Source: Coptis chinensis
Lineage: Eukaryota; Streptophyta; Magnoliopsida; Ranunculales; Ranunculaceae
Direction: 5' to 3'
Assembly: GCA_015680905.1 (NCBI GenBank)
Contig: CM027377.1
Location: 18,624,501-18,688,500, forward strand
Length of the DNA stretch: 64,000 nucleotides
A program made the position numbers and the translations under genes. Shown here piece after piece: positions 1 through 11,427 of this stretch. The number at the start of each line of letters is the position of its first letter. Positions within the stretch are counted from its first letter, which is position 1. Under the pieces are notes generated by a model. That model was not told where the DNA came from, did not search any database, and was given only the letters and a program-made list of their open reading frames with translations.

Positions 1-867
1 AGTCAGATAATGATAGTAGTGACTCGGGTGAAGAGACTACGCCACCAAGTCCATCTTTACCTCGTGCACTAAAGAGGTTATCCGTGCAACCTGTCGAAGA
101 GCATGAAGTATCCTCCCTCCACCTATTTATTTATTGATGATGGTGAACCTCATTGCTATGATGCGGTATTGGAGGTTGGTAATGCTAGCAAGTGGGAGCT
201 TGTTATGCATGATGAGATGAAGTCCCTCATCTTTAGTGTCACTTGGGAGTTGGCCAAAGTACCCAAAGACATGACTCTACAGAGCAAATGGGTGTATCGA
301 GTCAAGGGGATGGTTCCAAGAAATATTTGGTAATGATATTCTCTCCAAATACTTTTCAGTCAGTGTTTAGTATTGTTGTAGCGGAAGGTTTAAATCTTAA
401 GCAGTTAGATGTGAAAACTGCTCATCTCCATTGTGACCATGTTGAGGAGATTTACACGAGACAACTGTTGGGTTTCTTATGGAAGGATAGAGAGAACATG
501 GTGCGCAAGCTGAGAAAGAGCAGCTTGCATGGTTTCCAACAAACCCCTAGGCGGTGGTACATGGTTTGCACGCACCCGGATATATCCCATGCAGTGGGAG
601 TTGCTTGGAGGTTTATGGCTAACCTTGGCAAACATCATTGGGAAGCGGTGAAATGGATATTGTGCTATTCATCTCCACAGAGACATGTCTATGTCATGGT
701 AGGGGTGTTGTGAAGATGAAGTTGAAGTGTTCAACTTCGTCGGGTCTTCTTGCTTGAAGTCCATCTTGGATGAGCCGAGTGTTTCATTAGTAAATTGGAT
801 TTGGATTGAATTATTACAATTGAGATGTGATGTGCATGTAGAATCTCAAAGGTTCAAAGTGGGAGAT
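1..867 (+). pseudogene. copia pol remnant with internally deleted reverse transcriptase
   Basis: Two overlapping short frames (103-333 and 243-713) carry recognisable copia reverse-transcriptase pieces. These are a W-V-Y-R-V-K block near 287-310, an L-K-Q-L-D-V-K-T-A block near 397-421 and a motif resembling SLYGLKQAPRRWY near 520-560. The frame then jumps straight to the region before RNase H (M-V-C-T-H-P-D-I-S near 560-590, then W-R-F-M-A-N-L-G-K near 607-633). The catalytic YVDD segment between these blocks is missing. Frameshifts and stops follow, and the RNase H domain is essentially absent. The same deletion junction occurs in the copy at 6388-10975. The piece cannot encode an active polymerase. 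Confidence 0.75.
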
Positions 868-1537
868 TGTTGGGTCTGTGGAACCGTCGAGCTTTGCTCC
901 GGCGTCCGACCTTGTTACTATCAGTTTTCAGTTTAGAGAAGAGGGTGCGACCCGCGCTCAACCATGCTTTGGACCAGGCGCGCCATGCGCTGAAAACACT
1001 GGAAGTCGGGCGTGACCCGCGCTCACCCATGCCTTGGTCAGGGCGCACCCTTCATGCCTTTTGGAATTTTGACAGATTTCGAAATTTCGGCCCAAAACCC
1101 ATTTTCTCACCTTTTTCTATGTGTACCTATATAAAGGAAATAGAATAGGGTTTTGAGACAACTTTGAGAGATTCATTTCTTGGGTATTGTAGAAGCTCTA
1201 TTGAGTTAGGGTTTGAGTGAGACCTCTTGTTCTTGATTCTTGTTACCTCTTGTAAACTCTCCTATCTTTACTATAAAGGAAACTCGGCTCTTGTGTGGAT
1301 GTAGGTAACATTTACCGAACCACATTAAATCTTTGTGTCTCTTTGCATTATTTACTTCTATATTTATTGTTGATATGAATTGTGATGATAAACTAGTGGT
1401 TTTGCTTTGTTGAGTTTGTTGTGATAACTACCAAAGTTTTGGGTGAGTGATTTTCTTGGTGTGAGCTATAAGTTGAAATCATTTGGGATAGAAAGTAAGT
1501 AGATTAAGGTGTGACTTTCTAGTGAAATCTCCCAAGA
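868..1537 (+). repeat. 3' LTR of the copia element at the left edge
   Basis: The LTR starts TGTTGGGT and ends near CTCCCAAGA; the last bases are degraded from the CCCAACA of its relatives. A TATA-like run (TATATAAAGG) lies near 1128-1138. A GC-rich imperfect duplication, two copies of a GACCCGCGCTCA-containing unit, lies at about 948-1050. The rest matches the LTRs at 6388-7068 and 10299-10975 in reverse complement. Confidence 0.8.
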
Positions 1538-1574
1538 TAAATATGTCCATAAGTCCACCAACATAGACATGTCC

Positions 1575-1980
1575 ATAAGTTCATTCCAGCTAGGAATGAA
1601 CTATAGACATAGACATGTCCATAGTCAATGTTGCGGGGCTGCACTAATGTCTTTTCCTGCAAAGAATTTTCACTTCAGCTTTGAAACAGTATGTGGACTT
1701 CTCTTTACTTCTGCTTCGGCGTATCTCCTATTATACAAGTGGCCGCCATGGTTTAACCACTGGGCATTGAAACATGTTAACATTAACTTGTATACTATAT
1801 TGCTTGTTCATCATAATAAATGTGCTCAAGGTTGGATGAATAGGAAGTAATTAGGAAGAATATCACTTAATTACTGACTTACATTGAAATTTTTGTGGCA
1901 TTGGAAGGAAGTAAACAACACCATGTAGAGAATATAAAGAGAAGATAGTATTTTCCTAGACTTCCAGCATGAATAGCCAT
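1575..1980 (-). pseudogene. PQQ-repeat (polyvinyl-alcohol-dehydrogenase-like) gene fragment A, exons 1 and 2
   Basis: On the minus strand a putative exon 1 runs 1980 down to 1883. It has an ATG, a hydrophobic stretch (L-L-F-I-F-S-T-W-C-C-L-L) like a signal peptide, and a GTAAGT donor. It is 98 bp against 102 bp in genes 1 and 2, so the reading frame is shifted. After a 123-bp intron ending CAG, exon 2 starts at 1759 with N-H-G-G-H-L-Y-N-R-R-Y-A, then K-L-K, a stop, and K-F-F-A-G-K-D. Homology fades at about 1640, with a last match (S-W-N-G region) near 1580-1600, where the copia LTR begins. Exons 3 and 4 are not in the window. It is a dead partial copy of the neighbouring gene. Confidence 0.75.
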
Positions 1981-2444
1981 TGGTGCTGAACTATAGAACT
2001 ATAATCTTGACTCTTGAGAGGGAATTGACGTCCATTTAATTGTGTATGATGATTGATGAGTAGACTTTAATTTTTTCTATTTTCACTTTCCTTACAAGGT
2101 GAAAGTCAAAATAATTAAAAGTCTTTTTTTTTGGTTTGTTCCTGAAAGAAAGGAGTTAAAAGATATGCAATGATCATGTGCGTGCGGGGAATCATATTTC
2201 GAGTTTTGCCCTCAATCCATCACCTGTAAATTGATCTATCAATAAACAAAATACTTTGAAGGGGCAAGGTCTCATCCAGAAGGTGATAGAGACTCATCGA
2301 TCGTTCAACATGTTGATGACTCCTCGGACATTTTATAATATACATATACGAGGTGCGATTGAGGTGTGGATTAGGGGCTTTATTCATTTTATTTTATCAT
2401 ATCATATGCCATCTTGTAGTCTTGTATACATATACGAACAGAGA
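1981..2444. other. No gene seen between fragments A and B
   Basis: This AT-rich sequence would be the upstream region of fragment A. No open frame with recognisable content and no repeat boundary was found. Exons 3 and 4 that should follow fragment B on the minus strand are absent here. Confidence 0.5.
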
Positions 2445-2793
2445 AAAATTATACGCCAAACACCGGCTTTATGCCTATCAAGCCGGTTTGCCACGCCAGA
2501 TCCCAGTGCATCACGGCCAATAACAATTGCAGGACTGTAAATAGCAATTATAAGTAGGTTTCCTGCAATTGTAGGAGTGGCTCTTGATAATGTACAGTTG
2601 ACTTCAGCCACTATACATGTTGCTTTTAATCCAGTTAGTTCGGCCAAATTTTTGTCCCACACAACACAACAGATTAATCTGCTTGAGAAATAAATGACTT
2701 CATTAAAAATTGCTGGTGTTGCTGTTATGTCTTTCCCTGCAAAGAATTCCCTGCATACCTCCTATTATACAAATCACCACCATGATTTATCCA
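2445..2793 (-). pseudogene. PQQ-repeat gene fragment B, exon 2 only
   Basis: Read on the minus strand from 2793, the sequence matches exon 2 of gene 1. It has the start (W-I-N-H-G-G-D-L-Y-N-R-R-Y), then a deletion of roughly 60 bp covering the [11 protein letters not shown] region. It resumes at [15 protein letters not shown], then degenerates, then continues as [11 protein letters not shown] and [13 protein letters not shown] to about 2445. An acceptor-like CTAG precedes the exon. Weak similarity to intron 1 of gene 1 continues to about 3110. No exon 1, 3 or 4 was found, so this is a truncated, internally deleted duplicate. Confidence 0.75.
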
Positions 2794-3779
2794 CTAGTTT
2801 TCCGTCCCATGTGGACAAACAACCATAAAAGACGAAGTTAAATCAGTTATAGTGTATAGAGCATGGTAAAAGATTTTGATAGTAAGAAATATCCATTTGC
2901 ACCTTGGGTCAACTGGGGAGAATACTGATGATCATGATTACTGAATTTAAAAATATGACACTCGTTGGTTGGAATTGCGGAAATAGCGTCTGCATCTGTA
3001 GACCGCTTACATCTAGCCTTCCCCAGACAGCACAGTGAGGGCACCCTCGTGCATTAGACTATAGCCCCCTTCCCCTTCCGTTTTTTCACCATTCTGATGG
3101 ATGTGAAAACATAAGTCTAAAATCTAGACTGAAGATCCTTTCTGAGTGATATATGTATTACACCGTAATGGTTTAAATTTCTGTCCGTTCAAATTGAAAT
3201 TCTGAACCTATGTATTTTTCAAGAAAGGAATATGAGATGCTTTTTTTTTTGTTTGGTAATTGGAATATGAGATATAGAGCGCAGATGTGTTTATATTTCT
3301 TTGTAAAATCAATTTTAATGCTATAAGCATTATTCCAACGAGCCCAATATGAGTCTTTGGAACCAACGAGATAATAATGCAAGAAACATTAATGTGTGCA
3401 TTGACCTGCATTAAAACATTGTCGAAACTCTCTTTTGTGACTTCATATGTCGAACCTTCAGTTCTTGTAGGATTCTGCATTGCTAGGGGATCCCATCGCC
3501 TAATGATATTCAAGCTAAATTTATTGAGAAAGTCACAAAGATATATCTTTTTACTGATTATTAGGGACGAGAGGAAATCCTTGAATTGGTGAAGAAAAAC
3601 AGTAGGCTGAACAAGTAGCTCACAGAAGCCTGACCCACTCAACTAACAGAAGTACAGAAGGTAATAAAACCGGCACTCTAGGAAGCCTTGTGGACTGTGA
3701 TATGCTTCTGTAGTTTTTGTTATTACGATACACATCCATGAAATAGATATGGCAGGATTAAGTCAATAACTCGTACGAT
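2794..3779. other. Intergenic stretch between fragment B and the 3' end of gene 1
   Basis: The left part (to about 3110) is diverged intron-1-like sequence, including a TCTGATGGATGTG block shared with 11083-11095. A GC-richer segment at about 2990-3080 looks inserted but has no boundaries I can prove. An open frame at 3208-3642 on the minus strand encodes nothing I recognise and is probably chance. The rest would be 3' flank of gene 1. Confidence 0.4.
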
Positions 3780-6700
3780 TCATGAAATGCAGAAAGCAAA
3801 TAGTGAGGTCCCAGGAGTATTGCCGGGTGCAAATGCTCCAATGTTAACTGTATATCCGTTTCCAACATAGATGCACCCATCACTCACAGACATGCCCCCA
3901 TGCACAGTTGCCCCTGTATCATAGGTCCACAGTATCTCCCCTGTTCTGACGTCCATTGCGTATATAGCTCCTTTTGGGTCGTCTGATCCCGCAAATAAAA
4001 CATTGTTGGCCACCGTGACAGGACCACTGGAAGTTGCATTCTTTGGATTGGCGATGGACCACAGGACTTTGCCAGTGTAAGCATCCAACGTCACCCATGC
4101 ACCGGCTGTAGTAGTTTGTTTGGAAGGTACAAGAGTGAAGTTGATTTGTAAATTGTTGGCTATGTTTGTGTACACCCTCCTTTCATCTGTTGCTGCTCCC
4201 CAGATCCCACCGCCACCAAAACCACCTGGCCCAGCCACCTACATTACAATGTAACTTCACTTATAATCCTCACCACAGACATTGAAAATTTGAAACATAT
4301 ACATATATATTTTGAAGCCATAATCGGTGTAATCTAAGTTAGCATTTGAATGTCTGGATGAGCTAGATTTAGAGTCTAGTGATATTGGCTCAAACAATAT
4401 AACTGTTAATCAACTTACAGAAGACCAAATGATGTTGCCGTTATCGCGGTCCAAGGCCCATGCGACTCCACTTTTCTGTACTGCAGCTACAGTATCTCTC
4501 TTTGTTCCATTAACAACTATAGTGAGCAGCATTGGTGCTTCACCAAAGTCAGCATCTGGGTTCGGACCAGGAGGGCAACCAGGGTTCGCTGACAGATTGT
4601 TACATACGAAAAACCATACGTCGTACCCTCCAAGTTGTTTATACCATTTGATGCTGCCGTTGTCCATATCCAAAGCCAGGATTGAATTTTCATGGTTTTC
4701 AGGTTCGACACATTGATCTGGATGCGCAGGGACAGTTTGATTGTTCTCATTTTCTTGGCATTTACGTACACGCTCTGGGGCCGAATACAGATTTCCCGTG
4801 CCTATGTAGATCATATTTCTTTTTATGTCAATTGAAGGACTACTTCCCCATATAGCAGCTCCTGCATATTCTCCAAATTTGTTGAAGTTGTCTGGAAGAA
4901 CGAAAGTTTGCCATAAGATAGCACCAGTGCGGACATTTAGCTTGACCATGCTACCACGAAAAGTGCAACATTGTTCAACACTGCCTACAAGTTCTTCTAA
5001 GGATGATGTTCCCACGTAAAACCCTCTGCAATGAATTTTCCAACAGTTTTGTGTCAATTTTCTGATTGAATAAAAAAATCAGGTACATCATGGCAGAGTT
5101 TTTATTTTTGGTTCGAAGAAACAGCACCTATCTGCTAATCCCTGCCAGTGTATTAAACGAATGCCTCATAGCAAATGGCACAATTCTTTCGGGATTAAGG
5201 ACAAACAGAGCCAACTAATTAGCAAAGAATGCAGTGCAAACTACTTGATATTGAGTTGCAATGAGATTGGTCTCAGCAATATAAATAATGTGCCGAGTAT
5301 ACCAAATTATTATAAAGTTGTATTTCGTGTGTTTGTTAAGTAGCTAGATTCTTAAAAAGAGAAACATCAATGAAAATATATGCAGCACTTCTTGGGGTTC
5401 TTGCTCAAGGTTTGGGGATCGTCACAAACTTTGTCGAGGAATGTACAGCAGTGATTTTGGCAGTGGAGAAAGCAGTTCATATGAACTGGAAGAAATTGTG
5501 GATTGAGAGTGATTCAATGACAGTTGTACTAGCAATCAAGGGCGAACACCTTCCATGGTCATTAAAGCCTAGGTGGGTCAGAGCAACTCAATAGCTTGAA
5601 CACTGGAGGATAACACACACTAAGAGAAGCAAATTTTGGTGCGGATGCTGCAGCAAAGAAGGGATCTAATTTGAGTCATAGAGAAACACTATGGAGCTTA
5701 ACCAGGCCTTCCTTTATCACATGTGTAGAATGCCCTTTCAGGACATACTATAGATTTGACTAGGAACCTCCTCGATGTAACATTCATCATATTAGATTAA
5801 TAATATATCCTTGTGTGCAAAAAAACAAATGAAAATATATACATGGATCCTAAATACACGACCGACCACAGAAAAAAAATATATGCAAGGAATAATTCTG
5901 GGAAAATAAAGAAATAAGTTGACCACGCTTACCCACTTAAAACAGTTCCAGATATTGTAACAACAGAGGAACTATGGCTATCAATTCGGGTTGACCACAC
6001 TAGTTTCCCCGATGATCGTTTGACAGCAATAACCATTGCAGGACCGTAAATACCAACTATAAGAAGGTCCCCTGCAATAGTAGGAGTGGCTCTTGATACT
6101 GTATAGTTAACTCCAACCACAAAACCTGTTGCTTCTAAACCTGTTAGTTCAGCCAAATTCTTATCCCACACAAGAGATCCATCTTCTGCTTTAACTGCGT
6201 AAATATGACCATTCCAACTAGGAAAATAAAGTATTCCGTCAAAAATTGCTGGTGTTGCTGTTATATCTTTCCCTGCGAAAAATTTCCACTTGAGTTTCAG
6301 TTTTGAAACTGTTTTAGGACTTATCTTCACTTCTTCAGCTGCATATCTCCTGTTATATATATCGCCACCATGATTTAACCACTGTTCTGTTGGGAGATTT
6401 CACTAGAAAGTCACACCTCAATCTAGCTACTTTCTATCCCAAATGATTTCAACTTGGAGATCACACCAAGGAAATCACCCACCCAAGACTTTGGTAGTTA
6501 TCACAACAACCTCAACAAAGCAAAACCACTACAATATCATCACAATTCATAGCAACAATAATAATGGAAGTAACAATGCAAAGAGACACAGAGATTTAGG
6601 TGGTTCGGTAAATGTTACCTACATCCACACACAAGAGCCGAGTTTCCTTTATAACAAAGATTGGAGAGTTTACAAGAGATCAAGAATCAATAAGAAGAGG

Positions 6701-9700
6701 CCTCACTCAAACCCTAGCTCAACAGAGCTCCCACAATACCCTAGAAATGAATCTCTCAAAGTTGTACTTCAAAACCCTAATCTATTTCCTTTATATAGGT
6801 GTACATAGACAAAGGGGAAGTAAAATGGGCTTGGGCCGCATGCGGAGCTTGAGTGGCTGGCGTTTGGTGGCCTTGCCCTCTTCATTAGATCATGGCGAGT
6901 CGCGGCTTAGGTGAAGTGTGGCTTCTTCTTCTTCGGACACCGCGGTATTTGTTTGTTGCGCGAAGGCATGGCCATGGACGGCAGCGGTCGCCCTCTTCAT
7001 CAGGTGCAAAGGTCGAGTGTGGTATACGGACAACCGGAGCAAAGCTCGACGGTTCCAACAACCCAACAATCTCCCTTGGAACGCCCGAGATTCTTCATGC
7101 ACATCACATCTCAATTGTAACAACTCAATCCAAAACCAATATACTAAAGAAACACTTTCGGCTCATCCATCATGGTCTTCAAGCAAGAAGACCCACCGGG
7201 TTGAACACTTCAAACCGTCTCCACAACACCCTACCATGACATAGACATGTCTCGGTGATACTCCATGAATAATACAATATCCATTTCACCGCTTCCCAAT
7301 AATGTTTGCCAAGGTTAGCCATAAACCTCCAAGCAACTCCTAATCTTGCATGGGATATCGGGTCGCGTGCAAACCATGTACCACCGCCTGGGGGTTTGTC
7401 GGGGAACCATGCAAGCTCTTGCTCGGCTTGCACACCATATTCTCTATCCTTCCGGTAGGAAACCCCCAGTTGTTATTGTCGCGTGTAAATCTCCCTCAAC
7501 ATGGTCCACAATGGAGGTGAGCAGTTTTACATTTAAGCGCTTAAGATTTAAACCTTCGCATTACAACAATACTAAACTTCGACCTGAAAAGTATTTGGGG
7601 AGAATATCATTGCCAAATATTTCTTGGAACCATCATGTTCCTCCTTGACTCGATACACCCATTTGCTCTGTAGAGTCATGTCCTCGGGTACTTTGGCCAA
7701 CTCCCAGTGACACTAAAGGCGAGGGACTCCGTCTCATCATGCATAACAAGCTCCCACTTGCTAGCATCACCAACCTCCAATGCCGCATCATAGCAATGAG
7801 GGTTCACCATCATCGATAAATAAATAGGTGGAGGGAGGATACTTCATGCTTTCGATGCGGTTTGCTGGATAACCTCCTTAGTGCACGAGGTGGAGATGGA
7901 CTTGGTGGCGTGTAGTCTCTTCACCCGAAGTCACTACTATCATCATCGATCGTGGAACTTCCACAACACACCGACTTCATATAAGAGCCTTCCAACTCAA
8001 CATACTCGATTGTCACTATCTCAGACCCGGCTCCACGGGCCATTGCTTCTTTTCTCGTCCTTGTACAAAACCATCTCATTTGAACAAGGCATTTCTACTG
8101 CCGAATAATTTTCCGGTTTTGGTCATCCCAAAACGATAACCAAGATCATCATCGCCATATCCAATGAAGGTACACTTGACATCAAGCTTACTCCTAGCTT
8201 GGTCACTGGTGTGTGCACATAGGACTCACACCCAAACACTCTCAAATGGGAAAGGTTCACATCCTTCCCATCCACACTTCCCCGGAATTCTGAAATCCAA
8301 AGGTACTGATGGTCCTCGGTTGATCGGGTAAGGTCGGGCATTGCTAACACTTTACGCCGGAATTGCTTTCAGCAAGTCTCGCTAGTGTACGTATACACCT
8401 AGCCCTATATGTCGGTGTTCTAATCATCCGGCTTTGCGACCCCATTTCTCGAGGTGTCCCTCGCCAAAGTCTTTTCCATCTTGATGCCCTTTGTTAGCAC
8501 AATACTTCTCAAAACCTGAATCAACATACTCTCCATAATTATCGGATCTCAAACTTCTTCACCTTGAAGCATGTCTCATTCTCAACCATGGCCTTCCACG
8601 TCTTGAACACTTCCAATACCTCGGACTTGTGTCTCAAGAAATAGACCCACACCTTTCTAGTATGGTCATCAATGAAAGTCACAAAATATAACTTTCCGCC
8701 AAGTGAAGAGACATTTAGGCCCCCGGACATCTGTATGAATCAACTCAAGCTTCCTGGCTTTTGAGTTCGACCCATCTCACGAAAACTCACCCTTCTCTGC
8801 GCTTTTCAAACATGCGATTCTCCACAGAAGTCAAAGTCCGTCGACTCTAGCGGGGAGTTTACCCGGTGGAGTGAAGGACTTGCATTCCTTTCTCACTCAT
8901 GTGACCAAGTCTGCGGTGCCAAACATTTGGATCCTCTTTGCCATTTGCCATGGCATTCGACCTCACCGTAATGCGGTCATGTAGAAATACCATCCTTGTC
9001 GCCTTTAGCGACTATTAGAAGAACCCTTAGAGATTTTCCAAGTATCCTTCATGAAGATTGTAACAAATCCTTCACTAGCCAATTGACCCACCGAAATCAA
9101 ATTCTTCCTCAAATCCGGGCGTGTCGAACATCCCTTTAATAACCATGTCCTATCTTTTCAACATAACACGGACATCACCTTTGCCAACAATGGCACAAGA
9201 TTGGTCATCACCAAGAAAGACCTTTCCAAGGTCACCTTTGGTGTAGTTCACAAAGAACTCTCGATTTGAGGTCACATGGAATGATGGGAATCTAAAACCC
9301 AAGACTCCTTATTGTTCTCCATCGAACATATCAAAGCATCATCTTCCACTTCAACTACATTAGCTTCTTGATTCTTCTTGTAGTTGTCATTCCTTGGTGT
9401 TTGTTTGGCATCGGTTACTATAGTGGCCAGGCAAACCACAATTGTAACATATAATGATACTATCATCTCTAGGCTCATCACTAGGGGCATGAGAGTTCAT
9501 TCTCCCCTTCTATTTCGGTCTACCGACCCTTGTGCATGTGCATCCCTTCGGCTCTCGGTACTCAAAGCCGAACCCGATGTCGAGGCTCCATCCGAACTCC
9601 GCCGAATTTCCTCCGCTAGTATCATACTAACCACATCGTCAAATTTCAACTTATTCATTCCAGCCGAGAGCCACTAATAGCCGCAAGAACCGTAGCGCTT

Positions 9701-11377
9701 CCAACTTGGGGGCATTTGTCCTATTATCGCCAACGCTCTCACTTCATCACTAAATGTAATCTCAACCGACTCAATTGGTCTTTTCGTTTGGTTGAATTCA
9801 TTTAAGTGGTCCTTGAAGGAATCATTCTCCGACATTCTCATGGAGAAGAGCTTGGTAATCAAATAGACTTTGTTCGGCGGTCGAAGGTTGCTCATACATG
9901 CACGTTAGTGCCTTCATGAAGGCAGCCCGTCTTCTCATTTTAATGTTGAAGACCAGCGACTTCGAGACTCAATCGGATTATTGGCCAAGGCCTTTCTATC
10001 TAGCAAATCCCATTCACTTTGCTCATGACTCGGTTGGCTTCTCTCCCATCAAAGGTTCATACAAATCCTTTTGATAGAGTATGTCCTCAATTTGCATCTT
10101 CGATAGCGAAGTTTGTTAGTCAAACTTCTCTATCTTGTAGCTTTCCTTTTCGGTCGTCATGACTCCCACTGAACCAAAACAACGGTGGAGAACTTCTCAG
10201 AGGAATTTCTTCAAACACCTAGCTCTCTCTGTGCTAAAGGTGGAGTCTTTCCTCACACACCTTGTTCCAATGATTCAAAACCGTGCTCTGATACCACTTG
10301 TTGGGAGATTTCACTAGAAAGTCACACCTCAATCTAGCTACTTTCTATCCCAAATGATTTCAACTTGGAGATCACACCAAGGAAATCACCCACCCAAGAC
10401 TTTGGTAGTTATCACAACAACCTCAACAAAGCAAAACCACTACAATATCATCACAATTCATAGCAACAATAATAATGGAAGTAACAATGCAAAGAGACAC
10501 AGAGATTTAGGTGGTTGTAAATGTTACCTACATCCACACACAAGAGCGAGTTTCCTTTATAACAAAGATTGGAGAGTTTACAAGAGATCAAGAATCAATA
10601 AGAAGAGGCCTCACTCAAACCCTAGCTCAACAGAGCTCCCACAATACCCTAGAAATGAATCTCTCAAAGTTGTACTTCAAAACCCTAATCTATTTCCTTT
10701 ATATAGGTGTACATAGACAAAGGGAAGTAAAATGGGCTTGGGCATGGTCACGGAGCTTGAGCGGCGCTTCAGTGGTGGTGGGCCCTCTTCATTAGATCAT
10801 GGAGCGAGTGGCTTTTAGGTGATGGCCAGCTTCTTCTTCTTAACCAGAACTGTATTTATTTGCGCGGAAGGGCTACATGGCCGGTGACGCAGCCGTCGCC
10901 TCTTCATCAGGTGCAAAGGTCGAGTGTGGTATACGGACAACCGGAGCAAAGCTCGACGGTTCCAACAACCCAACATGTTCGACCGTCAAAATATATGTTG
11001 ACAAGTACAAACAACAATGAAAAATGAAGTTTGATCAGTTGTAGAGTACGGACGTACGATGACATAACAAATATATTAATCTGATGGATGTGGAAGACCA
11101 TCTAAATTCTAAACGGGTCCTGCTTCCACACCGCCAGATCAGCGTTCTTGGTGAAATTCTAAGAAATTTTATGGGAGGCCAAAAACTTTATTCGTGACTA
11201 TATCTTAAACAGAATTGATAAAAGTTGGAAGTTGTCATTAAATAAGGACGATTAGAACGTACACATATTACTTACATTTTGATCTGCATTAGCCATGGTT
11301 GCAACTAAACAGCACGTAGAGAAAAAGAAAAGTAGTATGAGAACACCATATTGGTTTTGATTACCATGAATATCCAT
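3780..11377 (-). CDS. Secreted PQQ-repeat beta-propeller protein, polyvinyl-alcohol-dehydrogenase-like (gene 1; exons 11276-11377, 5933-6381, 4419-5025, 3780-4238)
   Basis: Four exons join in frame to 538 codons. Exon 1 (102 bp) starts at ATG 11377 and encodes a signal peptide: a hydrophobic V-L-I-L-L-F-F-F core, then [10 protein letters not shown]. The donor is GTAAGT. Exon 2 begins [14 protein letters not shown]. Exon 3 begins G-F-Y-V-G-T-S-S. Exon 4 ends at TGA 3780-3782. All introns are GT-AG and the phases match (0, 2, 0). Blade-type repeats with a D-x-x-x-G-x-x-x-W pattern recur (for example [39 protein letters not shown]), as in the PQQ quinoprotein propeller family. Bacterial PVA dehydrogenases carry a haem c C-x-x-C-H site; I see none here. 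The plant substrate is unknown to me; secretion is inferred. Intron 1 holds a copia element at its acceptor and intron 2 a LINE fragment. The coding sequence has no stop or frameshift, but expression may be impaired. Confidence 0.85.
5382..5827 (+). mobile_element. 5'-truncated LINE with RNase H end, in intron 2 of gene 1
   Basis: The insertion is flanked by a 13-bp direct repeat, AATGAAAATATAT, at 5369-5381 and 5828-5840, and ends in an A-rich tail (5820-5827). Its plus-strand frame (from 5370) contains [12 protein letters not shown] and L-W-I-E-S-D-S-M, typical of the RNase H domain at the 3' end of plant non-LTR retrotransposons. A frameshift or stop follows near 5592, then an A-D-A-A-A-K-K-G remnant near 5645. 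The target duplication, 5' truncation and A tail are the hallmarks of target-primed reverse transcription. It lies antisense to the host gene. Confidence 0.8.
6388..7068 (-). repeat. 3' LTR of the copia element in gene 1
   Basis: This is the left LTR, 681 bp, and the 3' LTR of a minus-strand element. Its inner edge is followed by the polypurine tract (TCCAAGGGAGAT on the minus strand, 7069-7080). It is near-identical to the other LTR over 6388-6820, but about 6830-7000 is rearranged by many small indels. Confidence 0.85.
7069..10284 (-). pseudogene. Decayed copia gag-pol of the element in gene 1
   Basis: Fragments on the minus strand, in order from the 5' side, are as follows. Gag pieces lie near 9674-9895 ([10 protein letters not shown]). 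A region near 9272-9490 ends in W-V-L-D-S, the start of a protease. An integrase core block lies at 8539-8730 ([12 protein letters not shown]). A later integrase piece lies near 8123-8350 (L-R-V-F-G-C-E-S-Y). A truncated reverse transcriptase lies at 7650-7380. The RT runs from [12 protein letters not shown] directly to a [13 protein letters not shown] junction, lacking YVDD and most of RNase H. The longest open piece is under 90 codons. It cannot move without help from a relative. Confidence 0.75.
10285..10296 (-). promoter_or_regulatory. Primer-binding site of the copia element (initiator tRNA-Met type)
   Basis: On the minus strand, two bases after the end of the 5' LTR, the sequence reads TGGTATCAGAGC. 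This is the usual plant copia match to the 3' end of initiator methionine tRNA. It fixes the element's orientation. Confidence 0.9.
10299..10975 (-). repeat. 5' LTR of the copia element in gene 1
   Basis: This is the right LTR, 677 bp, followed by the target-site copy TGTTC and then the remainder of intron 1 (10981-11275). On the minus strand it contains a TATA-type run (CTATATAAAGG, near 10700) that would drive transcription toward exon 2 of gene 1. Confidence 0.85.
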
Positions 11378-11427
11378 TCACCTGGAATTAGACCATGTAT
11401 GTTCTTAGGACGGCATACGAGGTATCA

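Larger units (their letters stand above)
1..1537 (+). mobile_element. Ty1/copia retrotransposon, 3' part with 3' LTR (5' part outside window)
   Basis: The left edge of the window lies inside a copia element transcribed on the plus strand. The internal part (1-867) is pol remnant, followed by a purine-rich tract (about 854-867) and a 3' LTR (868-1537). The first 867 bases match, in reverse complement, the internal region of the element at 6388-10975, and the LTR ends are shared with it, so both belong to one family. The right edge abuts exon-2-like sequence of PQQ-gene fragment A. The 5' LTR and the left target-site copy are not in the window, so the insertion boundary is defined on one side only. 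Confidence 0.85.
6388..10975 (-). mobile_element. Ty1/copia retrotransposon with both LTRs and 5-bp target duplication, in intron 1 of gene 1
   Basis: LTRs at 6388-7068 and 10299-10975 both run TGTTGGG to CCCAACA. The target duplication TGTTC lies at 6383-6387 and 10976-10980. The primer-binding site and 5' LTR are on the right, so the element reads on the minus strand, the same direction as gene 1. Internal gag-pol is badly decayed and internally deleted. The insertion point is 1 bp upstream of exon 2 (6381), inside the CAG acceptor region; the nearest target copy keeps the AG. A complete pair of LTRs with a perfect target copy suggests a fairly recent insertion, but the LTRs differ by clusters of small indels. 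Confidence 0.9.

Noticed and set aside
3208..3642. 144-codon minus-strand frame upstream of fragment B
   Set aside because: No recognisable motif, AT-rich, no splice or start context shared with the PQQ genes; probably chance.
4429..4716. Plus-strand frame overlapping PQQ gene 1 exon 3
   Set aside because: Shadow of the real exon on the opposite strand; the same shadow appears over exon 3 of gene 2 (56099-56359).
3780..11377. Bacterial contamination or recent transfer suggested by the PVA-dehydrogenase-like match
   Set aside because: Four exons with plant GT-AG introns, a eukaryotic signal-peptide exon and several decayed paralogues show a resident plant gene family.
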